Positions 8,656-16,039 of a stretch of DNA of 64,000 nt are shown one piece after another. Source of the DNA: Actinomyces bovis (GTDB lineage Bacteria; Actinomycetota; Actinomycetes; Actinomycetales; Actinomycetaceae); NCBI RefSeq assembly GCF_900444995.1, contig NZ_UAPQ01000007.1:62001-126000 (forward strand), read 5' to 3'. The stretch's first letter is position 1. Each line of letters begins with the position of its first letter. Made by a program: the position numbers and the translations under genes. The notes under the pieces are model-generated. The model was not told the DNA's origin, did no database searches, and saw nothing but the letters and a program-made list of their open reading frames with translations.

Positions 8656-9966
8656 GTTGGTGTGGGTTGGCTGGTAGTGTGCAGTCAGTGGTTGCTGGGC
8701 TGGTTGTGTGTCTGGTGGTTGCTGGGTTTGGTTGTTCTGGGTGAGTTTTTGGGAGGCGTGTGATGAGTCGCGATAGTGTTCCGTTGATCCCTGATCCTTG
8801 GGACATCATCCCGGTGCCTGAGCCGCAGAGTTTGGCTGAGATGGATGCTGAGACTGACAGGCTGATCGACCGGGACCTGTTGGGGCCTGAGGGGGCGAAT
8901 TTGCAGCCTATGGGGGTGGGGGAGGCGGTTAGTGGTGAGCATATTGAGCGGTTTGCTCCGGTGTTGCCGCGCTCGATTATTCACACTTGGCAGCGCTTTG
9001 GGTTTGAGGGTTTTAGCGGTGGGGCATTTTGGATCACTGATCCTTTGAAGTGGGCTCCGGTGGTCCAGGACTGGTTAGATCCGGTCATGGAGCGTTTGCC
9101 GTTCACAGACACTTGGCATTGCCTGGCCCGCAACGCTATGGGCACCATGTTCCTATGGGGAGAAAACACCGGTGACACTCTAGAGATCGACCCTGTCTAC
9201 CATGAGGTGATTGTTGACCAACTCGCGCGACGCACTTTCACCCAACCCGGTGCGCCTCAACGAGCAGGAGACATGTTCTTTGGAAGCATGGCATATCTCC
9301 CAGACGACGAGGGTGGGCGCCCTTTGCCGTCTCAGGCTTTGGAGCGTTTAGGGCCTTTGGGGGTTGATGAGGTTTATGGTTTTGTTCTGCCTGTGGTGTT
9401 GGGTGGGTCTTTGAGTGTAGACAATCTGCGTATCGTGAATGCTTTTACCTATCTGAGTCTGCAAGCTCAGCAAGACGAGATCGCTATCAGTGACCCTGTT
9501 GGAGGTGCTTGGGAGCAAATCGCCCCTATTATCGGTGCTGAGCCCACTACCGGCCCATGAACCCAAATCCGGTGTCACTGCCCGAGGACTACGGTTTTAC
9601 TCACAGTATCAGGGGTGAAGACCCCGGGGCGGTCGCCAAACAGTACACCGCAGCTCAAACACTAACTGGGCTCACCCAGGTGGTGCGCAGCGTGTACTTC
9701 AACGGTCGCTCAGCGCAGCTGCAAACCATGGGTCAGGAGTTTGAGTTCCAGCTCGATGGTCAATACAGCGTCTTAGCCCAGATACCGGCGGACAAGTACG
9801 TCCAAGCCCGTGAAGTGTTCAAACACCAAGGCAGGCAAGGCGCTGCTGCCACCCAACGAGCCCGCACCGACCTCGAGAACAGACTCACTCGCTACCGCAA
9901 GAAGCTCGAAGACAAGCCTTCAGAGGCTGAGGCTAGGCGGTGGGCGCGTGAGGTTATGAAGCAAGT
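8656..9966 (+). repeat. Tandem duplication unit 2
   Basis: Second copy of the 6027-7349 segment. It begins immediately after the insertion element with the same GT-rich leader, then the immunity gene and the toxin 5' portion. It is 12 bp shorter because of the variable patch in the immunity gene. Confidence 0.9.
8763..9560 (+). CDS. GAD-like/DUF1851 immunity protein (Tdi1 type), copy 2
   Basis: A 265-residue paralogue of the protein at 6134, with the same GAD-like and DUF1851-type regions. The sequences are almost identical except near residues 36-44 and in a patch at about 148-195, where copy 2 has TGDTLEIDP and a different, shorter loop ending DDEGGRPLPSQ. The ATG at 8763 was chosen because it matches copy 1 and follows the same GGGAGG site; a GTG one codon earlier is also possible. 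It overlaps the intact toxin gene by four bases and is presumably the cognate antidote for it. Confidence 0.8.
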   Translation: MSRDSVPLIPDPWDIIPVPEPQSLAEMDAETDRLIDRDLLGPEGANLQPMGVGEAVSGEHIERFAPVLPRSIIHTWQRFGFEGFSGGAFWITDPLKWAPVVQDWLDPVMERLPFTDTWHCLARNAMGTMFLWGENTGDTLEIDPVYHEVIVDQLARRTFTQPGAPQRAGDMFFGSMAYLPDDEGGRPLPSQALERLGPLGVDEVYGFVLPVVLGGSLSVDNLRIVNAFTYLSLQAQQDEIAISDPVGGAWEQIAPIIGAEPTTGP

Positions 9967-10456
9967 AGCGATCTTGCATAACCCTGATCAGATTCTTGGC
10001 GGCGAGCCTTCCCCCGCTCTGGATCGTGGGGGTGCGCCTATTCCTGGTGATCGTGCGGTTAACTCCTCACTGGGTGCACAAAACCGCTCCAATGCGGCCC
10101 TTATTGATGCAGCTGCCCACAAGCAGATCGCTTCTGGTTACGGGCACCTACCCATGCACTTCCAAGTAGTGCTAACTAATCGACGCCAAAACGTTGAACG
10201 CCTACGCGCAAAACAGCCACCCCCACCCCTGAAACACCCAACCCAACCCACTCACAACACACCACCCCAACCACCCACACTCACCACTGCCGCCAAGATC
10301 CGCCACACCCTAAGCATCCAAACCCCCAAACCACCACCCACCCACACACAACACAACCCCCACACCAAACAAGAAATCCTCAAAGCCCTCACCCACACAA
10401 CCCACAAACACACCCACCCCACCCACACCACACACCACAAAAAACCCAAACTCTAA
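9557..10456 (+). CDS. Ntox15 (Tde1-type) DNase toxin with low-complexity tail
   Basis: A 299-residue protein. Residues ~100-205 match the Ntox15 toxin pattern: a helix ending EVMKQVAIL, the catalytic HxxD as HNPD (141-144), a Gly-Gly turn, then GDRAVNSSLGAQ (165-175) and the segment before MHFQVVLTNRR. Ntox15 proteins such as Agrobacterium Tde1 are metal-dependent DNases. Residues 1-100 match no family I recognise, and no signal peptide, WXG/LXG, Rhs, PAAR or other export domain is visible. From about 216 to the end the protein is a Pro/Thr/His/Lys-rich tail. The start overlaps the immunity stop (ATGA). How the toxin leaves the cell, or whether it acts inside, is unknown. Confidence 0.75.
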   Translation: MNPNPVSLPEDYGFTHSIRGEDPGAVAKQYTAAQTLTGLTQVVRSVYFNGRSAQLQTMGQEFEFQLDGQYSVLAQIPADKYVQAREVFKHQGRQGAAATQRARTDLENRLTRYRKKLEDKPSEAEARRWAREVMKQVAILHNPDQILGGEPSPALDRGGAPIPGDRAVNSSLGAQNRSNAALIDAAAHKQIASGYGHLPMHFQVVLTNRRQNVERLRAKQPPPPLKHPTQPTHNTPPQPPTLTTAAKIRHTLSIQTPKPPPTHTQHNPHTKQEILKALTHTTHKHTHPTHTTHHKKPKL

Positions 10457-10911
10457 ACAATCAACACACCAGAAATTATCAAACGGAGAGACTATCTGAG
10501 AAACTGCGGTGCGAAAAATTGAGTTACGTAATATCAATGGGCTACAAACCACTTCAGTGGTGCTCAAAAATTCGAACACCTCAACCGTTTATGATCCAGT
10601 TCACCAGTGAGCACAGGGACCTCAGCCTTGGTTTTCTTGCGAGGGAGTGCAGCCTGCCCAGCACAAACGCACACTTGGTCCATTGTGCTCACAGACATAC
10701 AGACAGCTACCTCGACCAAAACCAGACGATGGACAATCTGGTGAGCATCACAACTCCTGTACCGCTCAGCTTTGAAGGGCTGAGCAGACTATAGGGACTC
10801 GATCGCCGCACGCAGCGTGCCTACTCAATCAGCTGCCCGTCAATATCGTCGGCAATGATCAAAATGAAGTCCTCACGGACTACCGGTTATCACAGCATCG
10901 TTACGGGTGAA
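10457..10911. other. Non-coding remainder of the island
   Basis: About 455 bp with no convincing gene. A short open frame on the plus strand (10519-10794) has no ribosome site or recognisable sequence. On the minus strand, 10827-10886 reads VREDFILIIADDIDGQLIE before a stop, which could be the broken end of a lost gene. Confidence 0.4.
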
Positions 10912-10955
10912 AACGCAGGGGTGCCGGGCAGCTAATTCAAGCCACCCAGCGCCCC
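10912..10955 (-). repeat. 44-bp direct repeat, right boundary; also glgX terminator-like hairpin
   Basis: Partner of 5966-6009 with one mismatch. On the minus strand it lies 23 bases past the glgX stop and folds as a GC-rich hairpin followed by TGCGTTTTC, so it probably terminates glgX transcription. Such a gene-end hairpin is a plausible integration target. Confidence 0.65.
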
Positions 10956-10978
10956 TGAATCTGCGTCCTTTACCGGCC

Positions 10979-13315
10979 TCAGCCAGCCACCGGCTCCTCG
11001 TGCCAAACCACGATGGACCACGGCTCCACCGGGGTGCCTGCGGTGACCACAGCACCCTCACCGACGGGCCAGAAGTTACCTTCAGCCTCCGCCGGGATGG
11101 AGGTATCCACTAGGCGGCGCCACTGGCGGCCGCTGCGCGCCTCTGGCACGCGGAAACCAATCTGCTCACCAGTCATATTGAGCATGAGCCAGAAGGACTC
11201 GCTCGGCGCGTCAATATTGACGGCCAGGGCGCGGTCGCCCTCCTGGGGGTAGCCCTCGGTGGTGGGCGTGTGGAACAGGTAGGAGACGTCCTCGTTGGCG
11301 GCAATCATGTCCCCCCAGGCGGCCTGGTGCAGGGCGGCGTGCTCGCGGCGCAGGTGCATCAGGAAGCTGGCGAAGCGCAGCAGGGGGTTGACTTTGGGGT
11401 CTGCGGAGGGGAACTCGCCCAGGTTGTCGTGGTAGGCGGCGTCCAGGCCCTCGGCCACCGGCACCCGCTGCGGGGCGTTGGTGGCGGCCATGGCGTAGTT
11501 GTTGCGCATGGCCACGGTGTCCAGGGCCCAGGGGTTGTTGTTGCCGTTCTGGGTGCGGCCCAGCTCGTCTCCGGCCACGATCATGGGGACGCCGCGCGAG
11601 AGCATGAGGATGGTCCACAGGTTGCGCAGGCGCACGCGGCGCAAGGATTGGTCGCCGCCACTGTCCCATGACAGGTTGTTGTCGTTGCCGCCATCGGAGG
11701 GGCCAAAGGGGTCGGGCTGGTCGTTGGACTTGTTCTGGTAGGAGACCAGGTCGGCCAGGTTGAAGCCGTCATGGGCCACAATGAAGTTCACGGACTTCTG
11801 CGGTCCGCCGTTGTCGGCGAAGTGGTGGTAGTCGCCGTTCACCATGTCCAGGAAATCGATGGTGTTGCCGTCACCCTTGGTGAAGCGGCGCACGGCGTCG
11901 CGGTAGCGGCCGTTCCACTCGCCCCAGCCGCGCGGGAAGTTGCCGACCTCGTAACCCCACAGGTCCCAGGCCTCAGCGATGACCTCGATGTTCTCCTGCT
12001 CGGCCAGGTCGGCGATGGCGGTGAGCAGCGGATGGTCGGTGAAGAAGCGCTTCTGGGCGCCCCAGTCCTCGGCGGCGGCGGCGCCGGGCTTGCGGCCCAG
12101 CACGGTGGCCAGGTCGAAGCGGAAGCCGTCCACGCCCATGTCGCGGCACCAGTAGCCCAGGGAGTCCAGGACGAGTTGGCGGGCCACCGGGGAGGAGTAG
12201 TTCAGCTGGTTGGAGGTGCCGGTGGCGCCATCCACGAGCATCTTGGAGTCGGTCATCTGGTAGTACTCGGCGGTGGCGAATCCGCCCAGGCTGGTGAAGC
12301 CGGTGGTGTTGACGTCCCCACCCCAGTTGCCGCCCTCAGCAGTGTGGTTGTAGACGACGTCCAGGTACACCTCCAGGCCGGCGGTGTGGAAGGCGGATAT
12401 CATCTGTTTGAATTCGCGGGTGGGTCCGCCCCAGGACTTGTCGGAGGAGTACTGGCGGTTGGGGGCGAAGAAGGACAGGGTCATGTAGCCCCAGGCGTTG
12501 GTCTTGCCCGGTCGGCAGGACTCGGAGTTGTTGGTCTCGTGGACGGGCAGCAACTCAATGGTGGTGACGCCGATGGATTTGAGGTACGGCGCCAGCATTC
12601 CGGCGCCTTTGTAGGTGCCCAGGTACTCGGCGGGAATATTCGCTAGGCCCGCAAAACCGGCCTGTCCATGCAGGAGGTCGGCTAGGTGAGCGGCGGAGGG
12701 GTGGCCGGTGAGTTGCCTGATGGAGGCCTCGTAGATGATGGCCCGCTCCTGCGGTAGCTCGGGCTTGGGCGCCATGGGGGTGGCATCGGCGACGACGACG
12801 CCCTTGGGCGCGTAGGGGGCGGTGTCGATCTGGCGGCGGGGCACGCCGTCCACCAGTTCCCCGCCGGTGCCCAGCACGCCGTCGTTGACGCCTAGTTCCG
12901 CTAGAGCGTCGGTGTAGACGTTGTGGGTGACTTCGCGGGCGTAGGGGTCGAAGAGGACCTTGTTGGGGTTGAAGCGGTTGCCCTGTTCGTCTAGGTCGGC
13001 GTTGAAGCCGGTGGTGGAGCCGGGGGTCCAGGACTCCTCGTAGGACCAGTTGGGGCCCCAGGCGCGGTAGCCGAAGAGGGTGCCGGCGGGGGCGTCGGAG
13101 AGGCGGGCGCGCCAGACGCCGTCGCTGCCCTTGGCGGGCAGGAAGGTGGCGGAGGCGGTGGCACCCAGGGCCTGGGGGTAGATCTCCAGCTGGAGGCGGG
13201 TGGCGGCGGGCGCGTAGACGGCGAAGGTGGTGGCGCCGTCAGTGTCAGGGTGGGCGCCCAGGGGCCAGGTCGCGGTGGCCCAGGTGGATTCTGCAATTGC
13301 GGAGGGTGTTGCCAT
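10979..13315 (-). CDS. glgX: Glycogen debranching enzyme (GH13 isoamylase type)
   Basis: A 778-residue enzyme: an N-terminal isoamylase/CBM48 domain (about 15-150, with FGYRAWGP), then a GH13 barrel. Catalytic residues are visible as D401 (DGFRFDLATVLG), E448 (VIAEAWD) and D516 (VAHDGF); the VVYNHTAEGG region is conserved too. It hydrolyses alpha-1,6 branches of glycogen or limit dextrins. The ATG at 13315 was chosen because an upstream extension to 13402 adds sequence unlike the family. It transcribes towards the island; without the island its terminator would sit just upstream of pcs. Confidence 0.9.
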   Translation of the reverse strand: MATPSAIAESTWATATWPLGAHPDTDGATTFAVYAPAATRLQLEIYPQALGATASATFLPAKGSDGVWRARLSDAPAGTLFGYRAWGPNWSYEESWTPGSTTGFNADLDEQGNRFNPNKVLFDPYAREVTHNVYTDALAELGVNDGVLGTGGELVDGVPRRQIDTAPYAPKGVVVADATPMAPKPELPQERAIIYEASIRQLTGHPSAAHLADLLHGQAGFAGLANIPAEYLGTYKGAGMLAPYLKSIGVTTIELLPVHETNNSESCRPGKTNAWGYMTLSFFAPNRQYSSDKSWGGPTREFKQMISAFHTAGLEVYLDVVYNHTAEGGNWGGDVNTTGFTSLGGFATAEYYQMTDSKMLVDGATGTSNQLNYSSPVARQLVLDSLGYWCRDMGVDGFRFDLATVLGRKPGAAAAEDWGAQKRFFTDHPLLTAIADLAEQENIEVIAEAWDLWGYEVGNFPRGWGEWNGRYRDAVRRFTKGDGNTIDFLDMVNGDYHHFADNGGPQKSVNFIVAHDGFNLADLVSYQNKSNDQPDPFGPSDGGNDNNLSWDSGGDQSLRRVRLRNLWTILMLSRGVPMIVAGDELGRTQNGNNNPWALDTVAMRNNYAMAATNAPQRVPVAEGLDAAYHDNLGEFPSADPKVNPLLRFASFLMHLRREHAALHQAAWGDMIAANEDVSYLFHTPTTEGYPQEGDRALAVNIDAPSESFWLMLNMTGEQIGFRVPEARSGRQWRRLVDTSIPAEAEGNFWPVGEGAVVTAGTPVEPWSIVVWHEEPVAG

Positions 13316-13593
13316 GCCGCCATCATCGCATTGCGACGGCGAGAGCGCTGTGGCGAAGCTGGCTCCTACGCCCGCCGCGAGATCGGGGCATCGGTGCCGC
13401 AAGATCGGGACATATGGCTCGCGAAACCGGTAGGGCGACCCTTAGTTCCGGTGGATAACTGCCCCGCGCCCCCGCAGCAGCACCGACCTCATCCACCAGG
13501 CCTGACTACCCCTGGATGGGCGGATCCATTGGAATCACAGTGCCCGTCTGCCGCCATTGACTCTGGTACTTGCAGGCCCTCAGCCTCCTCCGC

Positions 13594-14328
13594 TCAGCAG
13601 CGACGGCGCAGCATGACCAGCGAGGCCGTAAACCCCGCCACCGCCCAGCAGGCCACCACGGCCCACGGCCGCGAATCGACCGGAAACTCCTGCGGGGACA
13701 TCCCGCCACGCACCAGGTGCCCCATAGATTCGAAGGGCAACCACTCGTGCAGGCTCCGCCCCCAGGCGGGCAGCCGTTCAGCCGGGTAGGCGATGGGGGT
13801 GAACAGCATCGTGCCCATGATGAACACCTGGGTACACATAAGCGTGCCGACCTTGCCGAAGGTGACGGCAGGGACGTAACCGATAGCGGTAGCGCAAAAT
13901 GCCACCAGCAGTACGGCTGGCACCACGGACCAGCTGGGTGAGAACTCCAGCCCGTACCGCCAGCCGGCCACCAGCACGCAGGAGATCAGTCCCGGCAGGG
14001 CCAGGGCCATCCACACCAACATGTCCCCCAGAACGAAAGCAGCCCGGGGAACGGGCAGGGTGAGCATCCACTCGTACCCGCCCTCGGCACGGGTGTCGGC
14101 CACGGTCTGCGGGGCTACCACCAGCCCGAGCATCAGCAGGCAGACGGTCATGGAGGCGGTGCTCAGGAACAGGCTAGTGCGGTGGTCCACGTCCCCGACG
14201 ATCAGGCCGTAGCCAAGGGTGATAGCGGCAGCGATGATGACCTGCAGGGCTAGGTAGACGGGCAGGGCCATGCCCTGGCGGCGCAACTGCCACTGCATGA
14301 ACAAGCCGAACTGCCTAAGGGTTCTCAT
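13594..14328 (-). CDS. ABC-2 type transporter permease
   Basis: A 244-residue membrane protein with six predicted helices (around 22-42, 52-72, 95-120, 128-150, 160-180 and 218-238). The layout matches ABC-2 exporter permeases, including a conserved-looking segment RAEGGYEWMLTLPVPRAAF before the third helix. Its start overlaps the stop of the upstream ATPase gene by four bases, so the two are one operon and one exporter. The substrate is unknown; drug, peptide or lipid export would fit. Confidence 0.8.
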   Translation of the reverse strand: MRTLRQFGLFMQWQLRRQGMALPVYLALQVIIAAAITLGYGLIVGDVDHRTSLFLSTASMTVCLLMLGLVVAPQTVADTRAEGGYEWMLTLPVPRAAFVLGDMLVWMALALPGLISCVLVAGWRYGLEFSPSWSVVPAVLLVAFCATAIGYVPAVTFGKVGTLMCTQVFIMGTMLFTPIAYPAERLPAWGRSLHEWLPFESMGHLVRGGMSPQEFPVDSRPWAVVACWAVAGFTASLVMLRRRC

Positions 14329-15074
14329 TGGGACTCCTCGGCTTGCTGGGTTAGCTGGAGGTATAGGTCTTCCAGGCTGGGCGGCGCGTCGGGCCCACTA
14401 AACAGCTCCGCGCGGGAGCCTTCTGCGATAACCCGTCCGTGGTCGAGGAGGGTCAGGCGGTCGACGGCGGTCTCGGCTTCGCGCACGTTGTGGGTCACGA
14501 GCAGGATGGCAGCCCCGGCGTCCGCCACCTCCCTGACCTGCCGCCACAGCAGTTGGCGACGCACCGGGTCGACGTCATTAGTGGGCTCGTCGAGGGCCAC
14601 TAGCTTGCCGGGGGCAACCACGGCCATGGCGAAGGCGGTCAGGCGCGCCACCCCGCCGGAGAGGGTCTGGCTGACGCGGTCAGCCCACTCGCCAATGTCG
14701 AGGGCCTCGATCAGCACGGCGGCCCGGCGCTTGCTCTCGGCTCGCGATAGGCCACGCAGGCGGCCAACGAGTTCGATCGCCTTGCGGGGAGCTAACCCGG
14801 AGACAGGAACTGTCCCTTGCGCCTGGACGCTCACCAGGCTTCGGGCAACCTCCGGGCGTGCGACGAGGTCGTGACCGTCTAGGTAGATGTTCCCCGAGGT
14901 GGGGCGCAGCAGGCCGACGATCTGGCGGATGAGGGTGGTCTTGCCAGCACCGTTGTGGCCGAGCAGGCAGTGGACATGCCCGGCAGGCACTTCAAGACTC
15001 AGGTCGATATTGGCCTGCACGGGACCGTGCCGGGTGGGAAAGGTGCGGCACAGGTGTGTCACATTGAGACTCAT
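14325..15074 (-). CDS. ABC transporter ATP-binding protein
   Basis: A 249-residue ATPase with Walker A GHNGAGKTT (39-47), Walker B LVALDEP (158-164), and the H-loop VTHN near 195. The signature motif reads LSGGVARL, where most ABC proteins have LSGGQ or LSGGM, a mild oddity. It powers the permease encoded next to it. Its start lies beside a palindromic operator shared with a divergent TetR gene, so it is likely repressed by that protein. Confidence 0.9.
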   Translation of the reverse strand: MSLNVTHLCRTFPTRHGPVQANIDLSLEVPAGHVHCLLGHNGAGKTTLIRQIVGLLRPTSGNIYLDGHDLVARPEVARSLVSVQAQGTVPVSGLAPRKAIELVGRLRGLSRAESKRRAAVLIEALDIGEWADRVSQTLSGGVARLTAFAMAVVAPGKLVALDEPTNDVDPVRRQLLWRQVREVADAGAAILLVTHNVREAETAVDRLTLLDHGRVIAEGSRAELFSGPDAPPSLEDLYLQLTQQAEESQ

Positions 15075-15090
15075 GACTCTCCTCTTGCAG

Positions 15091-15124
15091 ATACCATACC
15101 GTTCGGTATATCCCGTAAGGTATC
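15091..15124. promoter_or_regulatory. TetR-type operator, exporter side
   Basis: The core ATACCGTTCGGTAT at 15096-15109 has 6-bp inverted arms (ATACCG / CGGTAT). It sits inside a wider GATACC...GGTATC inverted repeat that starts at 15090. It lies 20 bp upstream of the exporter ATPase start. Confidence 0.75.
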
Positions 15125-15181
15125 ACTAGAGGCGAGGGCAGGCAAGACCTTTCTCAACCCAATCCACTTACACCAACCCGC

Positions 15182-15195
15182 ATACCGTTCGGTAT
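15182..15195. promoter_or_regulatory. TetR-type operator, regulator side
   Basis: An exact second copy of ATACCGTTCGGTAT, ending 9 bp before the regulator's ATG. Its position implies autorepression. The following TATCAT at 15193-15198 could be a -10 box for a leaderless transcript. Confidence 0.75.
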
Positions 15196-15204
15196 CATGT
15201 GGGA

Positions 15205-15981
15205 ATGAGCGACTCGGAACAGTCACCCGGGGTAACCGACGCCCTGCACGACCTGACGCAAGCTGTCGGCAGCCTCGCCCGCGCACTCACCCGCGATGCG
15301 CTCGACACCAGCACCACCGCCCAAGCCCGAGCCTTCAACCAGGTCTCGCGCCAGCTTCAGGAGGCCGCCGATACCCTGACGAAGAAAGCTGACGCCGCCT
15401 CAGGTCGGCTGAAGCGGGACCGTACTTCCACCCAGGAGGAGATCCTCGCAGCCACGAAGCGGGTGGTGGCCGCCAAGGGCTTCGCGGGCGCCTCGATGGC
15501 CGATATCGCAGCCGAGGCAAGGTTCACCAAGGGGGCGATCTACGGTTCCTTCTCCTCCAAGGAGGAGCTCCTCCTAGCGGCTGCCGACCGCCACTACGAG
15601 CTTCAGCAGGAGCAGCTGTCCGAGCACTACGTCAACGGCACCACACCCCAGACGTGGGAGGAGATGTGCCGCGAAGGGGGCACCGTCGACATCACCTTCG
15701 CCCTGGAGATCATCCTGTTCGCCATCCGTAACCCGGTGGGCCGCGCCCACACCGCCAGGCACATCAGCGAACTGCTGCAGGCCGCCGCTCGGCTCTGTGT
15801 CAAGACCGATGGGCAGGAGCCTGGGCCAGAGCACCAGGTCTTCGCATTCATCATGAGCTCGGTCTTCTCCATGGCCGGGCTCTACTCGGCGATCCTGGGG
15901 CCGGAGAACGCCAAGGACATATTCACTCACGCCGCCCGCCTCCTCGAGAGCCTGGGGGACTCCCTGACCCGCCTCGAGTAG
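15205..15981 (+). CDS. TetR-family regulator with N-terminal extension
   Basis: A 258-residue protein. The TetR helix-turn-helix lies unusually far in, at about residues 75-122 (EILAATKRVVAAKGF, then MADIAAEARFTKGAIYGSFSSKEEL). It is preceded by a ~70-residue Ala/Gln/Thr-rich segment that looks helical (ALHDLTQAVGSLARAL and QVSRQLQEAADTL). Usual TetR proteins start within ~15 residues of the domain. The C-terminal part is the ligand/dimer domain. Divergent from the ABC exporter with two identical operators between them. A GTG two codons upstream (15199) is an alternative start; no ribosome site is obvious for either. Confidence 0.85.
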   Translation: MSDSEQSPGVTDALHDLTQAVGSLARALTRDALDTSTTAQARAFNQVSRQLQEAADTLTKKADAASGRLKRDRTSTQEEILAATKRVVAAKGFAGASMADIAAEARFTKGAIYGSFSSKEELLLAAADRHYELQQEQLSEHYVNGTTPQTWEEMCREGGTVDITFALEIILFAIRNPVGRAHTARHISELLQAAARLCVKTDGQEPGPEHQVFAFIMSSVFSMAGLYSAILGPENAKDIFTHAARLLESLGDSLTRLE

Positions 15982-16000
15982 CACCGAGGGGCATCGACTG

Positions 16001-16032
16001 TCTTGGCCAAGGCCTCGGCCAGGAGGCCAAGG
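16001..16032. terminator. Possible bidirectional terminator between tetR and purL
   Basis: CTTGGCC and GGCCAAG arms flank a short GC-rich loop between two convergent gene ends. The stem is only about 7 bp, so this is tentative. Confidence 0.4.
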
Positions 16033-16039
16033 CACGCCG

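Noticed and set aside
10216-10456. Short tandem repeat or CRISPR-like array in the CA-rich stretch
   Set aside because: The sequence is low-complexity but has no regular repeat unit or spacer pattern and stays in frame with the toxin.
10519-10794. A 91-codon plus-strand open frame in the island's right part
   Set aside because: No ribosome site, no coding-like composition and no recognisable family.
11771-12646. A 291-codon plus-strand open frame opposite glgX
   Set aside because: The opposite strand encodes clear GH13 catalytic motifs; the plus frame shows only a Gly/Val/Ala bias typical of an antisense shadow.
13316-13402. N-terminal extension of glgX to 13402
   Set aside because: The extra residues are unlike the isoamylase family and no ribosome site supports that start.
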